Below are positions 18,221 through 27,442 of a stretch of 64,000 bases of DNA, in pieces. The notes beneath the pieces were generated by a model. That model made no database searches and was not told the DNA's origin. It saw only the letters and a program-made list of their open reading frames with translations. The position numbers and the translations under genes were made by a program. The DNA is from Streptomyces flavochromogenes. Its GTDB lineage: Bacteria; Actinomycetota; Actinomycetes; Streptomycetales; Streptomycetaceae. The first letter of the stretch is position 1; each line of letters opens with the position of its first letter. The stretch covers positions 13,036-77,035 of the forward strand of contig NZ_JNZO01000034.1 in assembly GCF_000717595.1 (NCBI RefSeq), read 5' to 3'.

Positions 18221-19741
18221 CTACTTGTAGGCGGCGAAGGCCTTCGTGAAGGCCAGCGGCTGCTGGAGGATCGAGGAGCAGGTGGCGTCGGCGCGGTTGA
18301 CGGCGCCGTCCGGGCACTGCTTGTCCCGGGTCGAGGACCACATCGAGAGCCAGCCGATGCCCTTGGACTTCGCGAACTCGACGAGCTGGGTGGCGTCGTC
18401 GACCTTGAAGATCTCGCTCAGGACGTCGTTGACGCCGATCATCGGGGTGACGGCGACGGCCTTCCAGGCCGCCGCGTCGGAGAGCCCGAGGACCCCCTTG
18501 ATCTGTGCCTGGGTCGCGGTCGCGGCCTGGATGGCGTACGTGCCCATGTCGCCGCTGTAGGCCGGCCCGTAGTCCATCGCCATGATGTTGACGGCGTCGA
18601 TGCGGACCCCGTTGCGCTTGGCGTCGGCGAGCAGGTCGACGCCCGGCTGGGTCAGGCCCTCGGGCATGACCGGCAGGGTGAAGGAGACGTTCAGCCCGGG
18701 GTGGGACTTCTGGAGCTGGGCGATCGCCTGCGAGCGGCGGGTGTTGGCGGCGGTGTCCGGCAGGGCCGCGCCCTCGACGTCGAAGTCGACCTTGGTCAGC
18801 TTGTACTGATCGATGACCTTGCCGTACGCGGCGGCCAGCGCCGAGGACGAGGAGCAGTTCAGGGCCAGCTCGTGCCCGGCGGCGCCGCCGAAGGAGACCC
18901 GGACGTCGCCGCCCTTGGCGCGCAGGGCGCCTATCTGGGCGGCCACCTTGTCGTTCGCCAGGTCCGTGACCCCGCCCCACAGCGGGGCGCAGGAGCCGCC
19001 GGAGGTGATGAAGGCGAGGTTGAACTCCTTCACGCCGGTGGCGTCGGCGGTCGCGAGGAGGTCGTACGCCGGGTAGAGCGAGGTGTCGACGTAGGGGGCG
19101 TACCCGGCGGCGGTGACGGGCCCGCCGGTCGCGGTCGCCGTGGGCGTCGGGGTGGGGGTGGCCGTGGGCTTCGGGGGCACCGTGGTGGTGGCGGTGGGGG
19201 TCGGCCTGGGGCTCGTGGTGGCCGTGGCGGTGGCCGTCGGCTTCGGGGTCGACGTGGGAGAGGGGGCGGTCGTGGTGGGGCGGCCGCTGGGGGTGGGGGT
19301 GGCGCCTCCGGCGGAGCAGGCCGCCTTGTTGATCAGGCAGTTCGAGGGGTCGCCGGCCTGTCCGGCGGCGGAGGTGACGAAGCCGACGGTGACGGACTGG
19401 CCGGGCGCGAGCCGCTTGTTCCAGTCGGCGGGCTTCACGGTGACGTGGCCGCCGGAGACGGTGTGCTCGCCGTTCCAGAGGGAGCCGATGGTCGTGCCGG
19501 CCGGGAGGTCGAACTCCAGGGTCCAGTCGGACTGTGCGGCCGAGGTCTCGTTGGTGACGACGTACTGCCCGGTGTAGCCACCGGTCCAGGAGCTGGTCCT
19601 GGTGTACGCGGCGCCGACCGCGGCGGCCTGGGCCGTACCCGTGAGCGCGAACGCGGCGCCGCCGACGACCGCGGCGGCGACGACCGCCCCGACGACCTTG
19701 GTCCTGGTGCTCGCCCTGCGCCGGTGCGAACTGGTGCCCAT
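18221..19741 (-). CDS. Chitinase, CBM2-GH18, secreted
   Basis: 506 aa. The signal peptide with an arginine-rich start (MGTSSHRRRASTRTK) has a hydrophobic core ending GTAQA. An N-terminal CBM2 (about 40-130), a Thr/Pro-rich linker (about 147-207) and a GH18 barrel (about 210-506) follow. The DxDxE motif reads VDFDVEGA with catalytic Glu323, a variant of the usual DGIDIDWE seen in the smaller-barrel bacterial GH18 chitinases. No DasR-like site is visible in its upstream gap, unlike the GH18 enzyme at 38 kb. CBM2 may target chitin or cellulose. Confidence 0.9.
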   Translation of the reverse strand: MGTSSHRRRASTRTKVVGAVVAAAVVGGAAFALTGTAQAAAVGAAYTRTSSWTGGYTGQYVVTNETSAAQSDWTLEFDLPAGTTIGSLWNGEHTVSGGHVTVKPADWNKRLAPGQSVTVGFVTSAAGQAGDPSNCLINKAACSAGGATPTPSGRPTTTAPSPTSTPKPTATATATTSPRPTPTATTTVPPKPTATPTPTPTATATGGPVTAAGYAPYVDTSLYPAYDLLATADATGVKEFNLAFITSGGSCAPLWGGVTDLANDKVAAQIGALRAKGGDVRVSFGGAAGHELALNCSSSSALAAAYGKVIDQYKLTKVDFDVEGAALPDTAANTRRSQAIAQLQKSHPGLNVSFTLPVMPEGLTQPGVDLLADAKRNGVRIDAVNIMAMDYGPAYSGDMGTYAIQAATATQAQIKGVLGLSDAAAWKAVAVTPMIGVNDVLSEIFKVDDATQLVEFAKSKGIGWLSMWSSTRDKQCPDGAVNRADATCSSILQQPLAFTKAFAAYK

Positions 19742-19992
19742 CGCGTGCCTGCCTCTGCGTGCTGGGGGGTGGGGAAGGGGTGCGGCAGCAAGCTAGCGAC
19801 TGGAGAACGGACAAACCGGCGTCCGGGGACACCGGTGGGGATCCTTAGGCTCCGCTTAAGGAAGGCATCGGAACCACGAAAGGTTGGGAGCGGCCGGCCC
19901 CGGGCCGGGGCGTGGGCCCGGCGGGAAGTGCGGCCGACGCGGGACCGGGCGGGCGGGCCCGCGCCTGCCCGGCGGGCGGCCGACGCCGACAG

Positions 19993-20115
19993 CCCTCGGC
20001 GACCCGGTGGTGGTCCGGTACCGTCAACCCTCGGCGACCCGGCGGTGGTCCGGTGCCGTCAGCCCTCGGCGGCCCGGCGGTGGTCCGGTGCCGTCAGCCC
20101 TCGGCGGCCCGGCGG
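19993..20115. repeat. 35-bp tandem repeat, three and a half copies, at the 3' end of the sensor kinase gene
   Basis: Units at 19993-20027, 20028-20062 and 20063-20097, with a partial fourth from 20098. They differ by only a few bases. Each carries CCCTCGGCG(A/G)CCCGG and GTC(A)A/G. The kinase stop codon (20094-20096) is in the third unit, so the last codons of the kinase (RRAAEG-stop) have been copied downstream. The unit length is not a multiple of three. Confidence 0.85.
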
Positions 20116-21503
20116 GTGCCGGTTCCCCCGCGCCGGCGGCGGGCCGGGCGGTGACCGCGGCGGCCGGTCGCGCCGCCCGTACGGCGCCCGTCGAGGCCGA
20201 TCCAGATCCGGACCTCCGTACCGCCCAGCACCGAGTGCCCGATGCGGACGTCGCCGCCGGTGGTCTCCGCCATCCGCCGCACGATGTCCAGGCCGAGGCC
20301 CGTGGAGCCGTCCCGGGCCCCGCTGTTGCCCCGGGCGAGGGCGGCGGCCGGGTCGGCGATGCCGGGGCCCGCGTCGGAGACGAGGACGATGACGGCGTCC
20401 TCGCCGTTGTGGACGTCGATCGAGAAGGCCGTGCCCTCGGAGGTGTGCCGGAAGACGTTGCCGAGCAACGCGTCGAGCGCGGCGACGAGTTCGGGGCGGG
20501 CGACCGGGATGCGGACCGGGCGCTCGACGCCCGCGACCCGCACCCGGCGGCCCTCGTCCTCGGCGAGCGCCGACCAGAACTCCATGCGCTCGCGCACCAC
20601 TTCGGCGGCGTCGCAGCCCGCGCCGGGTCCGGTCGCCTGCGTCTGCGGCTTCGCGTCCCGGGCGGTCCTGATGATGATGTCGACCTCGCGCTCCAGCTGC
20701 TCGACGGCCGCGCGGGTCTGCTCGGCGGCCGGGCCCGAGCCCAGCGAGGCCGCGTTCAGCCGGAGCACGGTGAGCGGGGTGCGGAGCCGGTGGGAGAGGT
20801 CGGCTGCCAGTTCCCGTTCGTTGGCGAGGAGCTGGACGACCTGGTCGGCCATCGAGTTGAACGCGACGGCGGCCGACTTGAGTTCGGGCGGCCCCTCCTC
20901 GGGGACGCGTGCGCCGAGCCTGCCCTCGCCGAGCTCGTGGGCGGCGCCCGCGAGCCGCTGCGCGGGCTGGACCATCCGGACGCCGAGCCGGTCGGCGACG
21001 GCGACGGAGCCGACGATCAGGGCGATGCCGACCCCGGCGAGGACCAGCCACGCGGTGGCGACACCGTTGGACACCTCGCCCTCGGGGACGAAGAGTTCGA
21101 CGACGGCGACCTCGCCGCTGCTGAGCGCGGTGGGCTGGAGCAGCGCGAAGCCGCCCGGCACCTCGGCGATGGACGCCCGGCCGAGCCGGCGGGTGGCGGA
21201 GAGCTCCTCCTCGCCGGCCCGCCGCGTGCCGATCTCCAGGCCCGGGTCGCCGGGTTCGGCGGCCGGTACATGGACAGCGAGCCGCCCGGCGGCCCCGTCC
21301 TCGGTGGTGGCGACGGCCTTGTCGAGCTCGTCACGGTCGGTGGTGATGGCGAGTACGGGGGCGAGACCCGCGGCCCGCCGTTCGGCGTTGGAGAACGCCC
21401 GGTCGCGGGCCATCTCCTTGACGACGAGCCCGAGGGGTACGGCGAAGGCGACGACGACCATGGCGGTGACGGCGAGCGACACCTTGACGAGCGCCCATCT
21501 CAC
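20094..21503 (-). CDS. Two-component sensor histidine kinase
   Basis: 469 aa. GTG at 21503 overlaps the response regulator stop as GTGA. A first membrane helix (about 8-28), an extracytoplasmic sensor of about 120 residues, a second helix (about 170-190), HAMP, then the dimerisation domain with phospho-acceptor histidine in ADLSHRLRTPLTVL are visible. The ATPase has N-box LLGNVFRHT and G-boxes SDAGPGIAD and GSTGLGLDIV. It ends in an Arg/Gly-rich low-complexity tail that runs into the 35-bp tandem repeat. It probably autophosphorylates and passes phosphate to the upstream regulator; the signal is unknown. Confidence 0.92.
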   Translation of the reverse strand: MRWALVKVSLAVTAMVVVAFAVPLGLVVKEMARDRAFSNAERRAAGLAPVLAITTDRDELDKAVATTEDGAAGRLAVHVPAAEPGDPGLEIGTRRAGEEELSATRRLGRASIAEVPGGFALLQPTALSSGEVAVVELFVPEGEVSNGVATAWLVLAGVGIALIVGSVAVADRLGVRMVQPAQRLAGAAHELGEGRLGARVPEEGPPELKSAAVAFNSMADQVVQLLANERELAADLSHRLRTPLTVLRLNAASLGSGPAAEQTRAAVEQLEREVDIIIRTARDAKPQTQATGPGAGCDAAEVVRERMEFWSALAEDEGRRVRVAGVERPVRIPVARPELVAALDALLGNVFRHTSEGTAFSIDVHNGEDAVIVLVSDAGPGIADPAAALARGNSGARDGSTGLGLDIVRRMAETTGGDVRIGHSVLGGTEVRIWIGLDGRRTGGATGRRGHRPARRRRGGTGTRRAAEG

Positions 21504-22201
21504 GGCTGCGGCTCCCGGGGCGGCTCCAGCTTCACGCCGACGCCGCGCAGGGTGTGCAGATAGCGGGGCCGGGCGGCCGTCTCGCCCAATTTCCGCCGCA
21601 GCCATGACAGATGTACGTCGATGGTCTGGTCGTCCCCGTACGACTGCTGCCACACCTCGGCGAGCAGCTCCTTGCGCGGGACGACGACCCCGGGCCGCCC
21701 CGCGAGGAAGGCGAGCAGGTCGAACTCGCGCCGGGTCAGGTCCAGGGGCGCCCCGTCGAGTTCCGCCTGGCGGCGCAGCGGGTCGACGGTGAGCCCGCCG
21801 ACCCGGATCACCCGCGGCGGCGGTGCCTCGCCCGTGGCGGACCGGGCCCGGCGCAGGACGGCGGCCATCCGGGCCGAGAGGTGGTCGACCGAGAACGGCT
21901 TCACGAGGTAGTCGTCGGCGCCCGCGTGGAGGAGCCGTACGATCTCCGCCTCGTCGTCCCGGGCGGTCGCGATGATCACCGGTACGTCGGTGATCCCGCG
22001 CAGCATCTTGAGCGCCTCCGACCCGTCCAGATCGGGCAGTCCGAGGTCCAGGATGACCACGTCGAACCTGAAATGGGCGACCTCGCGCAACGCCTCCAGA
22101 GCCGTACCGACGCTCCGTACCGTGTGGGAGGCCTCGGAAAGCCGGCGGATGAGGGCGGAGCGCACGAACTGGTCGTCCTCGACCACGAGCACACTTGCCA
22201 T
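21500..22201 (-). CDS. OmpR-family response regulator
   Basis: 233 aa. The receiver domain (1-115) has acidic pocket VVEDDQ, phospho-acceptor Asp in VVILDLGLPDLDG and Lys in DDYLVKPFS. A winged-helix DNA-binding domain follows (about 135-230; LTRREFDLLAFLAGRPG, VDVHLSWLRRKLG type). ATG at 22201 gives MASVLVVEDD. It is the partner of the overlapping kinase gene. It diverges from the small membrane-anchored protein gene at 22280, so both promoters lie in a 78-bp gap. Confidence 0.93.
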   Translation of the reverse strand: MASVLVVEDDQFVRSALIRRLSEASHTVRSVGTALEALREVAHFRFDVVILDLGLPDLDGSEALKMLRGITDVPVIIATARDDEAEIVRLLHAGADDYLVKPFSVDHLSARMAAVLRRARSATGEAPPPRVIRVGGLTVDPLRRQAELDGAPLDLTRREFDLLAFLAGRPGVVVPRKELLAEVWQQSYGDDQTIDVHLSWLRRKLGETAARPRYLHTLRGVGVKLEPPREPQP

Positions 22202-22279
22202 GGGCCGCACCGTACGCCATTCGGGGGAAGGTGAGGCAAGGAGCACCCTGCGGTGAGGGCGGGGAGGGTGTGGTGCAGT

Positions 22280-22858
22280 ATGGCCCGGATGCGAAGAGGA
22301 CTCGTTCACGCCCTGGCCTGGTCGCTCGCCACCGGCGCGGCGGTCACGCTCTCCTGGTGGGGAGTGCACACGGTCCTGTCCGGGACGGTGTACGACCCGC
22401 CGCGCGCGCTGCCTCTCCCGGCGGGCAGCGCGGGTGAGACGGACGCGGCCGGCAGCGGTCCGCTGTCCTCGTCGACCCACCGGCCCGAGACCGTCGAACC
22501 CACCGCGGCCGTCACGAGGAAGCCGACGCCGAGCGGTGACCGTCCGACCCCGGCCGCCCCCTCCACGACGCCCGCGCGGACGGCGAGGCCGACGACGCAG
22601 GCGCCTCCCGTCACCACGCCGCCCTCCGACTCGAACGTGAAGACCTACACGGTGGACGGCGGGCGGGTCACCTTCGACCTGGGCGAGCACTCGGCCGAGC
22701 TGGTCTCGGCGATCCCCGCCTCGGGCTGGCAGATGCAGGTGTGGAAGCAGCCGACCTGGATCCGGGTCACGTTCACGGCGAACGGCCGTGAACTGTCCGT
22801 CTTCTGCGTCTGGCACGACACCGCGCCCCGCGTGGAGATCGACGACCGTACGGTCTGA
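22280..22858 (+). CDS. Membrane-anchored secreted protein, unknown function
   Basis: About 192 aa from MARMRRGLVHALAW; the frame is open to 22253, but the GGGGAGG site at 22261-22267 supports 22280. One N-terminal membrane helix (LAWSLATGAAVTLSWWGV) is followed by a Pro/Thr-rich extracytoplasmic linker (about 40-115) and a small C-terminal beta-rich domain (KTYTVDGGRVTFDLGEHS). I do not recognise a family. It is divergent from the response regulator, so it is a candidate target or signal component of that two-component system (inference from position only). Confidence 0.65.
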   Translation: MARMRRGLVHALAWSLATGAAVTLSWWGVHTVLSGTVYDPPRALPLPAGSAGETDAAGSGPLSSSTHRPETVEPTAAVTRKPTPSGDRPTPAAPSTTPARTARPTTQAPPVTTPPSDSNVKTYTVDGGRVTFDLGEHSAELVSAIPASGWQMQVWKQPTWIRVTFTANGRELSVFCVWHDTAPRVEIDDRTV

Positions 22859-22883
22859 CCGGGCGCTCCGGGCGATCGGCCGG

Positions 22884-23750
22884 TCAGCGGAAGGCGGACG
22901 CGGGCGGCACAGGTGAGGGCTTGGCGCTCGCGTCGGAGACCGGCGCCGCTCCCCCGGCGAAGTCGGCGAGCGCCCGCCCGTGTTCGACCCGGCCCGGGTG
23001 CGGGTCGGTGGCGACCCGGCGGGTCAGCTCGGCCACCGGCAGTTCCCGGTCGGAGGCGAGCAGCACCGCGTTGCCGAAGCGGCGGCCCCGCAGCACCGTC
23101 GGGTCGGCGGCGAGCGCCAGCTCGGGGAAGACGGCCGCGGCGGTGGCGATCTGCCCGCGGAGATGGGTCAGCGGCGGGCCGTCGGCCAGGTTCGCGGCGT
23201 AGAAGCCGCCGGGCCGCAGCGCCCGCCGTACCTCGGCGAGGAACTCGGTGCTGGTCAGATGCGCCGGGGTGCGGGCCCCGCTGAACACATCGGCGATGAC
23301 GAGGTCGGCCCAGCCGTCCTGGACCTTGGCGAGCCCGGCGCGGGCGTCGGTGGAGCGGACCCGGATCCGGGCCCCGGCGTCGAGCGGCAGCTCCCGGCGG
23401 ACGAGCTGCACGAGGAGCCCGTCGAGTTCCACGATCTGCTGCGTGGAGCGGGGCCGGGTCGCGGCGACGTACCGGGCGAGGGTGAACGCGCCGCCGCCGA
23501 GGTGGACGACCTGCAGCGGCCGGTTCGGCGGGGCGACGAGGTCGGCGATGTGGCCGAGGCGCCGCTGGTACTCGAAGGTGAGGTGGGCCGGGTCGTCGAG
23601 GTCCACATGGGACTGCGGGGCGCCGTCGATGAGCAGGGTCCAGGCGCGGGGGCGCTCCCGGTCGGGTATGAGTTCGGCGAGCCCGCCGTCGACGGTCTCG
23701 ACGACGGAGGCGGCGGACGCCGCCCGGTCGCGCTGTTTGTTCCTGGCCAC
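22884..23750 (-). CDS. Spermidine synthase-like / Rossmann-fold SAM-dependent protein
   Basis: 288 aa. The fold resembles spermidine synthase and related SAM-binding proteins: N-terminal beta segment, then glycine-rich VVHLGGGAFTLARYVA (about 85-100), acidic IVELDGLLVQL (about 110), and VIADVFSGARTP (about 155). Many actinobacterial homologues are annotated spermidine synthase but lack genuine aminopropyltransferase residues. The C-terminal 35 residues are Pro/Ala/Ser-rich. It converges on the small gene at 22280 with 25 bp between stops. Function beyond SAM or nucleotide-cofactor binding is uncertain. Confidence 0.75.
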   Translation of the reverse strand: MARNKQRDRAASAASVVETVDGGLAELIPDRERPRAWTLLIDGAPQSHVDLDDPAHLTFEYQRRLGHIADLVAPPNRPLQVVHLGGGAFTLARYVAATRPRSTQQIVELDGLLVQLVRRELPLDAGARIRVRSTDARAGLAKVQDGWADLVIADVFSGARTPAHLTSTEFLAEVRRALRPGGFYAANLADGPPLTHLRGQIATAAAVFPELALAADPTVLRGRRFGNAVLLASDRELPVAELTRRVATDPHPGRVEHGRALADFAGGAAPVSDASAKPSPVPPASAFR

Positions 23751-23828
23751 GGGCCCATTATCGGGGCATTCGCCCCGGCCCCGCCCGACGGCCCCCGGGC
23801 CGTGGCGACGGGACCCCGGCGGCCGGCG

Positions 23829-24314
23829 TCAGTGGCAGCCGTCCGCCGCCTCGATGAGCCGCGCCGCCTCGCCGAGCGCCTCGCGCAGGACGACGGGGTC
23901 GGTGACGGGGTCGGTGTCGCCGGGGGGCAGCAGCCAGCCGGCGGGGCGGGGCGCGTCCCCGGCGGGTTCGGGCAGCTCCGGCAGCTCGGGGAGGCGCAGG
24001 CCCCGGCCCGAGGTCCGGGTACACGCGCTGCCGGGCATGTCCCAGGCGGCGGCCGTGCCGGGCGGGACGAGGAAGCCGAGGGTGTCGCAGGTGCCGTCGT
24101 GGACGACGGGGCCCACGGCGGGGACGGCGCCGCGCCGCAGGATGTCGACGGCCTCGAGACCCTGCCGGACCGGCACGGTCACGAGGTCCCAGGGCTCGGC
24201 GGGCTGCGGGGCCGCGGCCGGAACCGGACCGCGGTCCTGGGGGGTGGTCTGGGACGCGCGGACGTCCGGGGCGGGCGCCTGGCGCGTGGCCGACTGGGAA
24301 CCGATCTCCGACAT
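23829..24314 (-). CDS. Hypothetical protein, possibly primase/polymerase-like fragment
   Basis: 161 aa from MSEIGSQS, with GGAGGGGTCCC directly upstream. The sequence has a Pro/Ala-rich first third, then VTVPVRQGLEAVDILRRG and a conserved-looking GPVVHDGTCDTLGFLVPPGTAAAWDMPGS-type core, and ends ALGEAARLIEAADGCH. The core faintly resembles small Streptomyces proteins annotated as bifunctional DNA primase/polymerase N-terminal-like, but I see no catalytic acidic pair. It diverges from the XRE/TPR regulator at 24538, with a 223-bp shared promoter region between them. Confidence 0.65.
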   Translation of the reverse strand: MSEIGSQSATRQAPAPDVRASQTTPQDRGPVPAAAPQPAEPWDLVTVPVRQGLEAVDILRRGAVPAVGPVVHDGTCDTLGFLVPPGTAAAWDMPGSACTRTSGRGLRLPELPELPEPAGDAPRPAGWLLPPGDTDPVTDPVVLREALGEAARLIEAADGCH

Positions 24315-24537
24315 GGGACCCCTCCTCGCTCCTGAGGAGACACGTTCCGTCTCTCCCTTACGGTTCAACGCCCGTGCGCGTCAACGGCTACGGCGCCATG
24401 CCGCCGCAAAGGATGGCAGTTCATGGCAGATCACAGGCGAGATATCCGATTTGTAGCCAAACTCTGCGTACGCATCCGGTCACAGCAGGTACGTTCTTGC
24501 CGCCGGACCACCCGGCAGCACAGGAGAGGGCTCGGCC

Positions 24538-25824
24538 ATGGCGATGTCACGGGCAGTTCCCAATCTCGCCTTCCGCCGGCTCCGCGGACAGCACTCGCCG
24601 GCGGAGTTCGCCGCGGCGGTCCGCCGGGCGGCGCGGGAGATCGGCGAACAGGTCGCGTGCGACGCCCGCTACATCGGGCGCGTGGAAGCGGGCGAGATCC
24701 GTTGCCCCAACTACGCGTACGAGCGGGTCTTCCTGCACATGTTCCCCGGTCTGGGTCTCTCCGACCTGGGCTTCTCCGCGCGGGAGACGGTGCGCGGCCG
24801 GCGGCAGCCGGTCGCGGCCGGGGCTCCGGCTCCCGCGGCACCACCGACCCGGAACGATGAGGAGAGCGACGTGCTGCGTCGCGCATTCATGACGAGCGGC
24901 TCCGCCACCCTGGCGGCCGCCTCGCTGGGACTCGGCGGCCCCGCCGTCGCGATCCCCGCCCCCCGCGGCACCCACCGGATCGGCGACGCCGAGGTGCGGG
25001 CCGTCGAGGACGCCGTACGGCAGATCCGTCTGCTCGACGACCGGCACGGCGCCGACGGGCTCTACAAGGTCGCCGCCCACCCGCTCCGGGCCGCGTACGC
25101 GCTGCTCGACACGGGCACCATGACCCGCCGCTCCACCGAGGACCGGCTGCACGCGGGCGCGGGCGAGCTCTCCCTCTCGGTGGGCTGGCTGGCCCACGAC
25201 TCGGGCCGGCACGACGACGCCCGCTCGCACTACGCCGAGGCCCTCGCCACCGCGCGCGTGTCGGGGAACGCGGCCCTGGAGGCGCACGCGTTCTGCAACA
25301 CGTCCTTCCTCGCCCGGGACACCGGCCGGTTCCGCGAGGCGGTGCGGGCGGCGCAGGCCGGCCTGCGGGCCGCTCAGCCGCTGGACTCGGCACGGCTGCT
25401 GTCGCTGCTCTCGCTGCGGGAGGCGGCCGCGTGGGCCGGGCTCGGCGACCGGTCGGCCTGCGAGCAGGCCCTCGGCCGCGCCCACGGCTTCTTCGACCGG
25501 GGCGCGACGGACGACGACCCCGAGTGGATGTCGTTCTTCGGGGAGCCGGAGCGGGAGGCCCTGGAGGCCCAGTGCTGGTCGGCCCTGGGCGACTGGGGCC
25601 GGGCCGCCCGGCACTCCCAGCGGGCCACGGTCCTGCAGAACCCGCACTTCGCGCGGAACCTGGCGCTCTACCGCGCCCATCTCGCCAAGAACCTGGCGCA
25701 CGCGGGCCGCCCGGACGAGGCCGCCGCGGAGGCGAAGCGGGTCGTGGACTCCCTGGAGGGCATCGCCTCGGCCCGGATCCGCGGGATGCTCGTCGACACC
25801 CGCCGGGCCCTCGCCGCGTACTGA
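24538..25824 (+). CDS. XRE-family/TPR regulator (NsdA-like)
   Basis: 428 aa. The N-terminal helix-turn-helix-like region (about 15-75; VACDARYIGRVEAGEIRCPNY) is followed by a linker and a long alpha-helical tetratricopeptide region (about 150-425; SHYAEALATARVSGNAALEAHAF, AVRAAQAGLRAAQPL, AARHSQRATVLQNP). This architecture matches streptomycete regulators of the NsdA type that influence antibiotic production and sporulation. The linker contains a twin hydrophobic stretch (FMTSGSATLAAASLGLGG) that resembles a signal sequence but is internal. ATG 24538 follows GGAGAGGGCTCGGCC. It is probably cytoplasmic; its target genes are unknown. Confidence 0.8.
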   Translation: MAMSRAVPNLAFRRLRGQHSPAEFAAAVRRAAREIGEQVACDARYIGRVEAGEIRCPNYAYERVFLHMFPGLGLSDLGFSARETVRGRRQPVAAGAPAPAAPPTRNDEESDVLRRAFMTSGSATLAAASLGLGGPAVAIPAPRGTHRIGDAEVRAVEDAVRQIRLLDDRHGADGLYKVAAHPLRAAYALLDTGTMTRRSTEDRLHAGAGELSLSVGWLAHDSGRHDDARSHYAEALATARVSGNAALEAHAFCNTSFLARDTGRFREAVRAAQAGLRAAQPLDSARLLSLLSLREAAAWAGLGDRSACEQALGRAHGFFDRGATDDDPEWMSFFGEPEREALEAQCWSALGDWGRAARHSQRATVLQNPHFARNLALYRAHLAKNLAHAGRPDEAAAEAKRVVDSLEGIASARIRGMLVDTRRALAAY

Positions 25825-25865
25825 CCGACGGCCGGGAGGCCGCTGCTCCAGGGGCCCGGTGCCGC

Positions 25866-26459
25866 CTACTCCAGGTGCCCGGTGTCGTTCCAGCGCTCGA
25901 CCGCGGGGGCGCCGTACGCCCAGCCCAGGACGGACAGGCTCGTCGGGTCGAGGCGGATGCGGGAGGCGAAGGAGACGTCCTCACCCAGCCAGCGGGCGCC
26001 GATCGACCGCAGGATGTGGCCGTGGGCGAAGACCAGGACGTCCCGGTCGGCCGAGCGGGCCCAGTTCACGATCTCGTCGGCTCGGTCCGACAGCTGCGCC
26101 AGGGTCTCTCCGTCCGGCACTCCGTCGCGCCAGATGAACCAGCCCGGCCGGATGTCCTGGATCTGCGGCGGGGTCAGCCCCTCGTACGCCCCGTAGTCCC
26201 ACTCCATCAGCGCGTCCCAGGGCTCCGCCCGCTCGGCGAAGCCGGCGATCTCGCAGGTCTCGCTCGCGCGGACCAGGGGGCTGGTGCGCACCTCCACACC
26301 GGGCAGCCCCTGCCAGGGGCCGCGGTGGAGACGCTCGCCCAGGAGCTTCGCGCCGCGCCGCCCCTCGTCGAGCAGCGGGATGTCGGTCCTGCCGGTGTGC
26401 CGGCCGAGAAGCGACCACTCGGTCTGGCCGTGCCGGGCGAGCAGGATGCGCGGTGCCAT
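25866..26459 (-). CDS. Histidine phosphatase (phosphoglycerate mutase-like) family
   Basis: 197 aa. The catalytic RHG motif is at the N-terminus ([22 protein letters not shown]), with a second histidine in [17 protein letters not shown] (about 155-165). This is the standard active site of histidine phosphatases, in which the first histidine is phosphorylated. The start at 26459 ([11 protein letters not shown]) has GGAG 10 bp upstream; the open frame above it is not supported. The substrate may be a small sugar phosphate or similar; sequence alone does not tell. It converges with the XRE/TPR gene and diverges from the PAP2 gene. Confidence 0.88.
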   Translation of the reverse strand: MAPRILLARHGQTEWSLLGRHTGRTDIPLLDEGRRGAKLLGERLHRGPWQGLPGVEVRTSPLVRASETCEIAGFAERAEPWDALMEWDYGAYEGLTPPQIQDIRPGWFIWRDGVPDGETLAQLSDRADEIVNWARSADRDVLVFAHGHILRSIGARWLGEDVSFASRIRLDPTSLSVLGWAYGAPAVERWNDTGHLE

Positions 26460-26602
26460 GGGAAGGATCTCCAGGGGTTCACGGTGCGGGCGTGCCTCTT
26501 CCATCATCGCCCACGTGGATTCGGGGTGACGTCCGGGCAACCCCCGGGCGGCATCCGGCGTCCCCTCCCCCGGGGCGATCACCGGTTGGGGGACCTTTTC
26601 GT

Positions 26603-27442
26603 ATGCGCAAGCCACGCTGGTGGGCCGAACTGGCGCTGATCGCGGTCGTGTACGCGGCCTACTCGGGCGGCCGGCTGCTCGTCCGGGGCGACGAGGCCGC
26701 GGCCGTCGAGCACGGCCTGGCGATCCTGCGCCTGGAACGGCTCCTCGGGATCGACGCCGAGCACCCGCTGAACCGGCTGTTCACGGACGTGCCCGCCCTC
26801 GGGATCCCGGCGGACTTCGCGTACGCCTCGCTGCACTATCTCGTCACCCCGGCGATCCTGATCTGGCTCTTCCGCCGCCGCCCCGCCCACTACCGGGCCG
26901 CCCGCACCTGGCTGATGCTCTCCACCCTGCTCGGTCTGGTCGGCTTCACCCTGCTGCCCACGTGCCCGCCCCGGCTGCTCGACCCGGCGTACGGCTTCAC
27001 CGACACGATGGCGTACTTCAGCGCGTACGGCTGGTGGGGCGGCGAGGCCAGCGCGCCGCGCGGGCTCGGCGGTCTCACGAACCAGTACGCGGCCATGCCC
27101 AGCCTGCACGTCGGCTGGGCGCTGTGGTGCGGGGTGATGCTCTGGCGGTACGGGCGGACCCCCGTCACGAAGGCGCTGGGGGTGGCGTATCCCCTGGTCA
27201 CGACGGTGGTCGTGATGGGGACGGCCAACCACTATCTGCTCGACGCGGTCGCCGGCGCGGCCGTGATGGGTGCCGGTCTGCTCCTCGCCCCGCACGCGCT
27301 GCGGCTCGCCCGGACACTGCGCGGGACGGCGGAAGCGCCCCCGGTTGTCAGTGGCGGATGCGAGACTTCCACGGGTGAGCGCATCCCCGGACAGCGGTCT
27401 GTCCCGACCTCAGCAGACGACACGTCGAAAGCTGCTCGCTGA
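26603..27442 (+). CDS. PAP2-superfamily integral membrane phosphatase/transferase
   Basis: 279 aa with about six membrane helices. The PAP2 signature appears as [14 protein letters not shown] (about 160-173) and [11 protein letters not shown] (about 215-225), giving the His residues of the phosphatase site. Such proteins dephosphorylate lipid phosphates, or act as inositol phosphorylceramide synthase-like enzymes in actinobacteria. ATG at 26603 ([10 protein letters not shown]). The C-terminus is extended by a Ser/Thr/Arg-rich tail, which overlaps the next gene by 68 bases. The long overlap could mean that the true stop is used inefficiently or that the downstream start lies later. Confidence 0.85.
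   Translation: MRKPRWWAELALIAVVYAAYSGGRLLVRGDEAAAVEHGLAILRLERLLGIDAEHPLNRLFTDVPALGIPADFAYASLHYLVTPAILIWLFRRRPAHYRAARTWLMLSTLLGLVGFTLLPTCPPRLLDPAYGFTDTMAYFSAYGWWGGEASAPRGLGGLTNQYAAMPSLHVGWALWCGVMLWRYGRTPVTKALGVAYPLVTTVVVMGTANHYLLDAVAGAAVMGAGLLLAPHALRLARTLRGTAEAPPVVSGGCETSTGERIPGQRSVPTSADDTSKAAR

Noticed and set aside
19742..19992. DasR or CebR site before the CBM2-GH18 chitinase
   Set aside because: No TGGTCTxGACCA-type or TGGGAGCGCTCCCA-type palindrome could be read in this gap.
15779..20392. A 1537-aa open frame on the plus strand opposite the GH74, chitinase and kinase genes
   Set aside because: It is composed of Gly/Ala/Val/Arg low-complexity sequence with no domain and lies opposite three well-supported genes. 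High GC and third-position bias produce such shadows.
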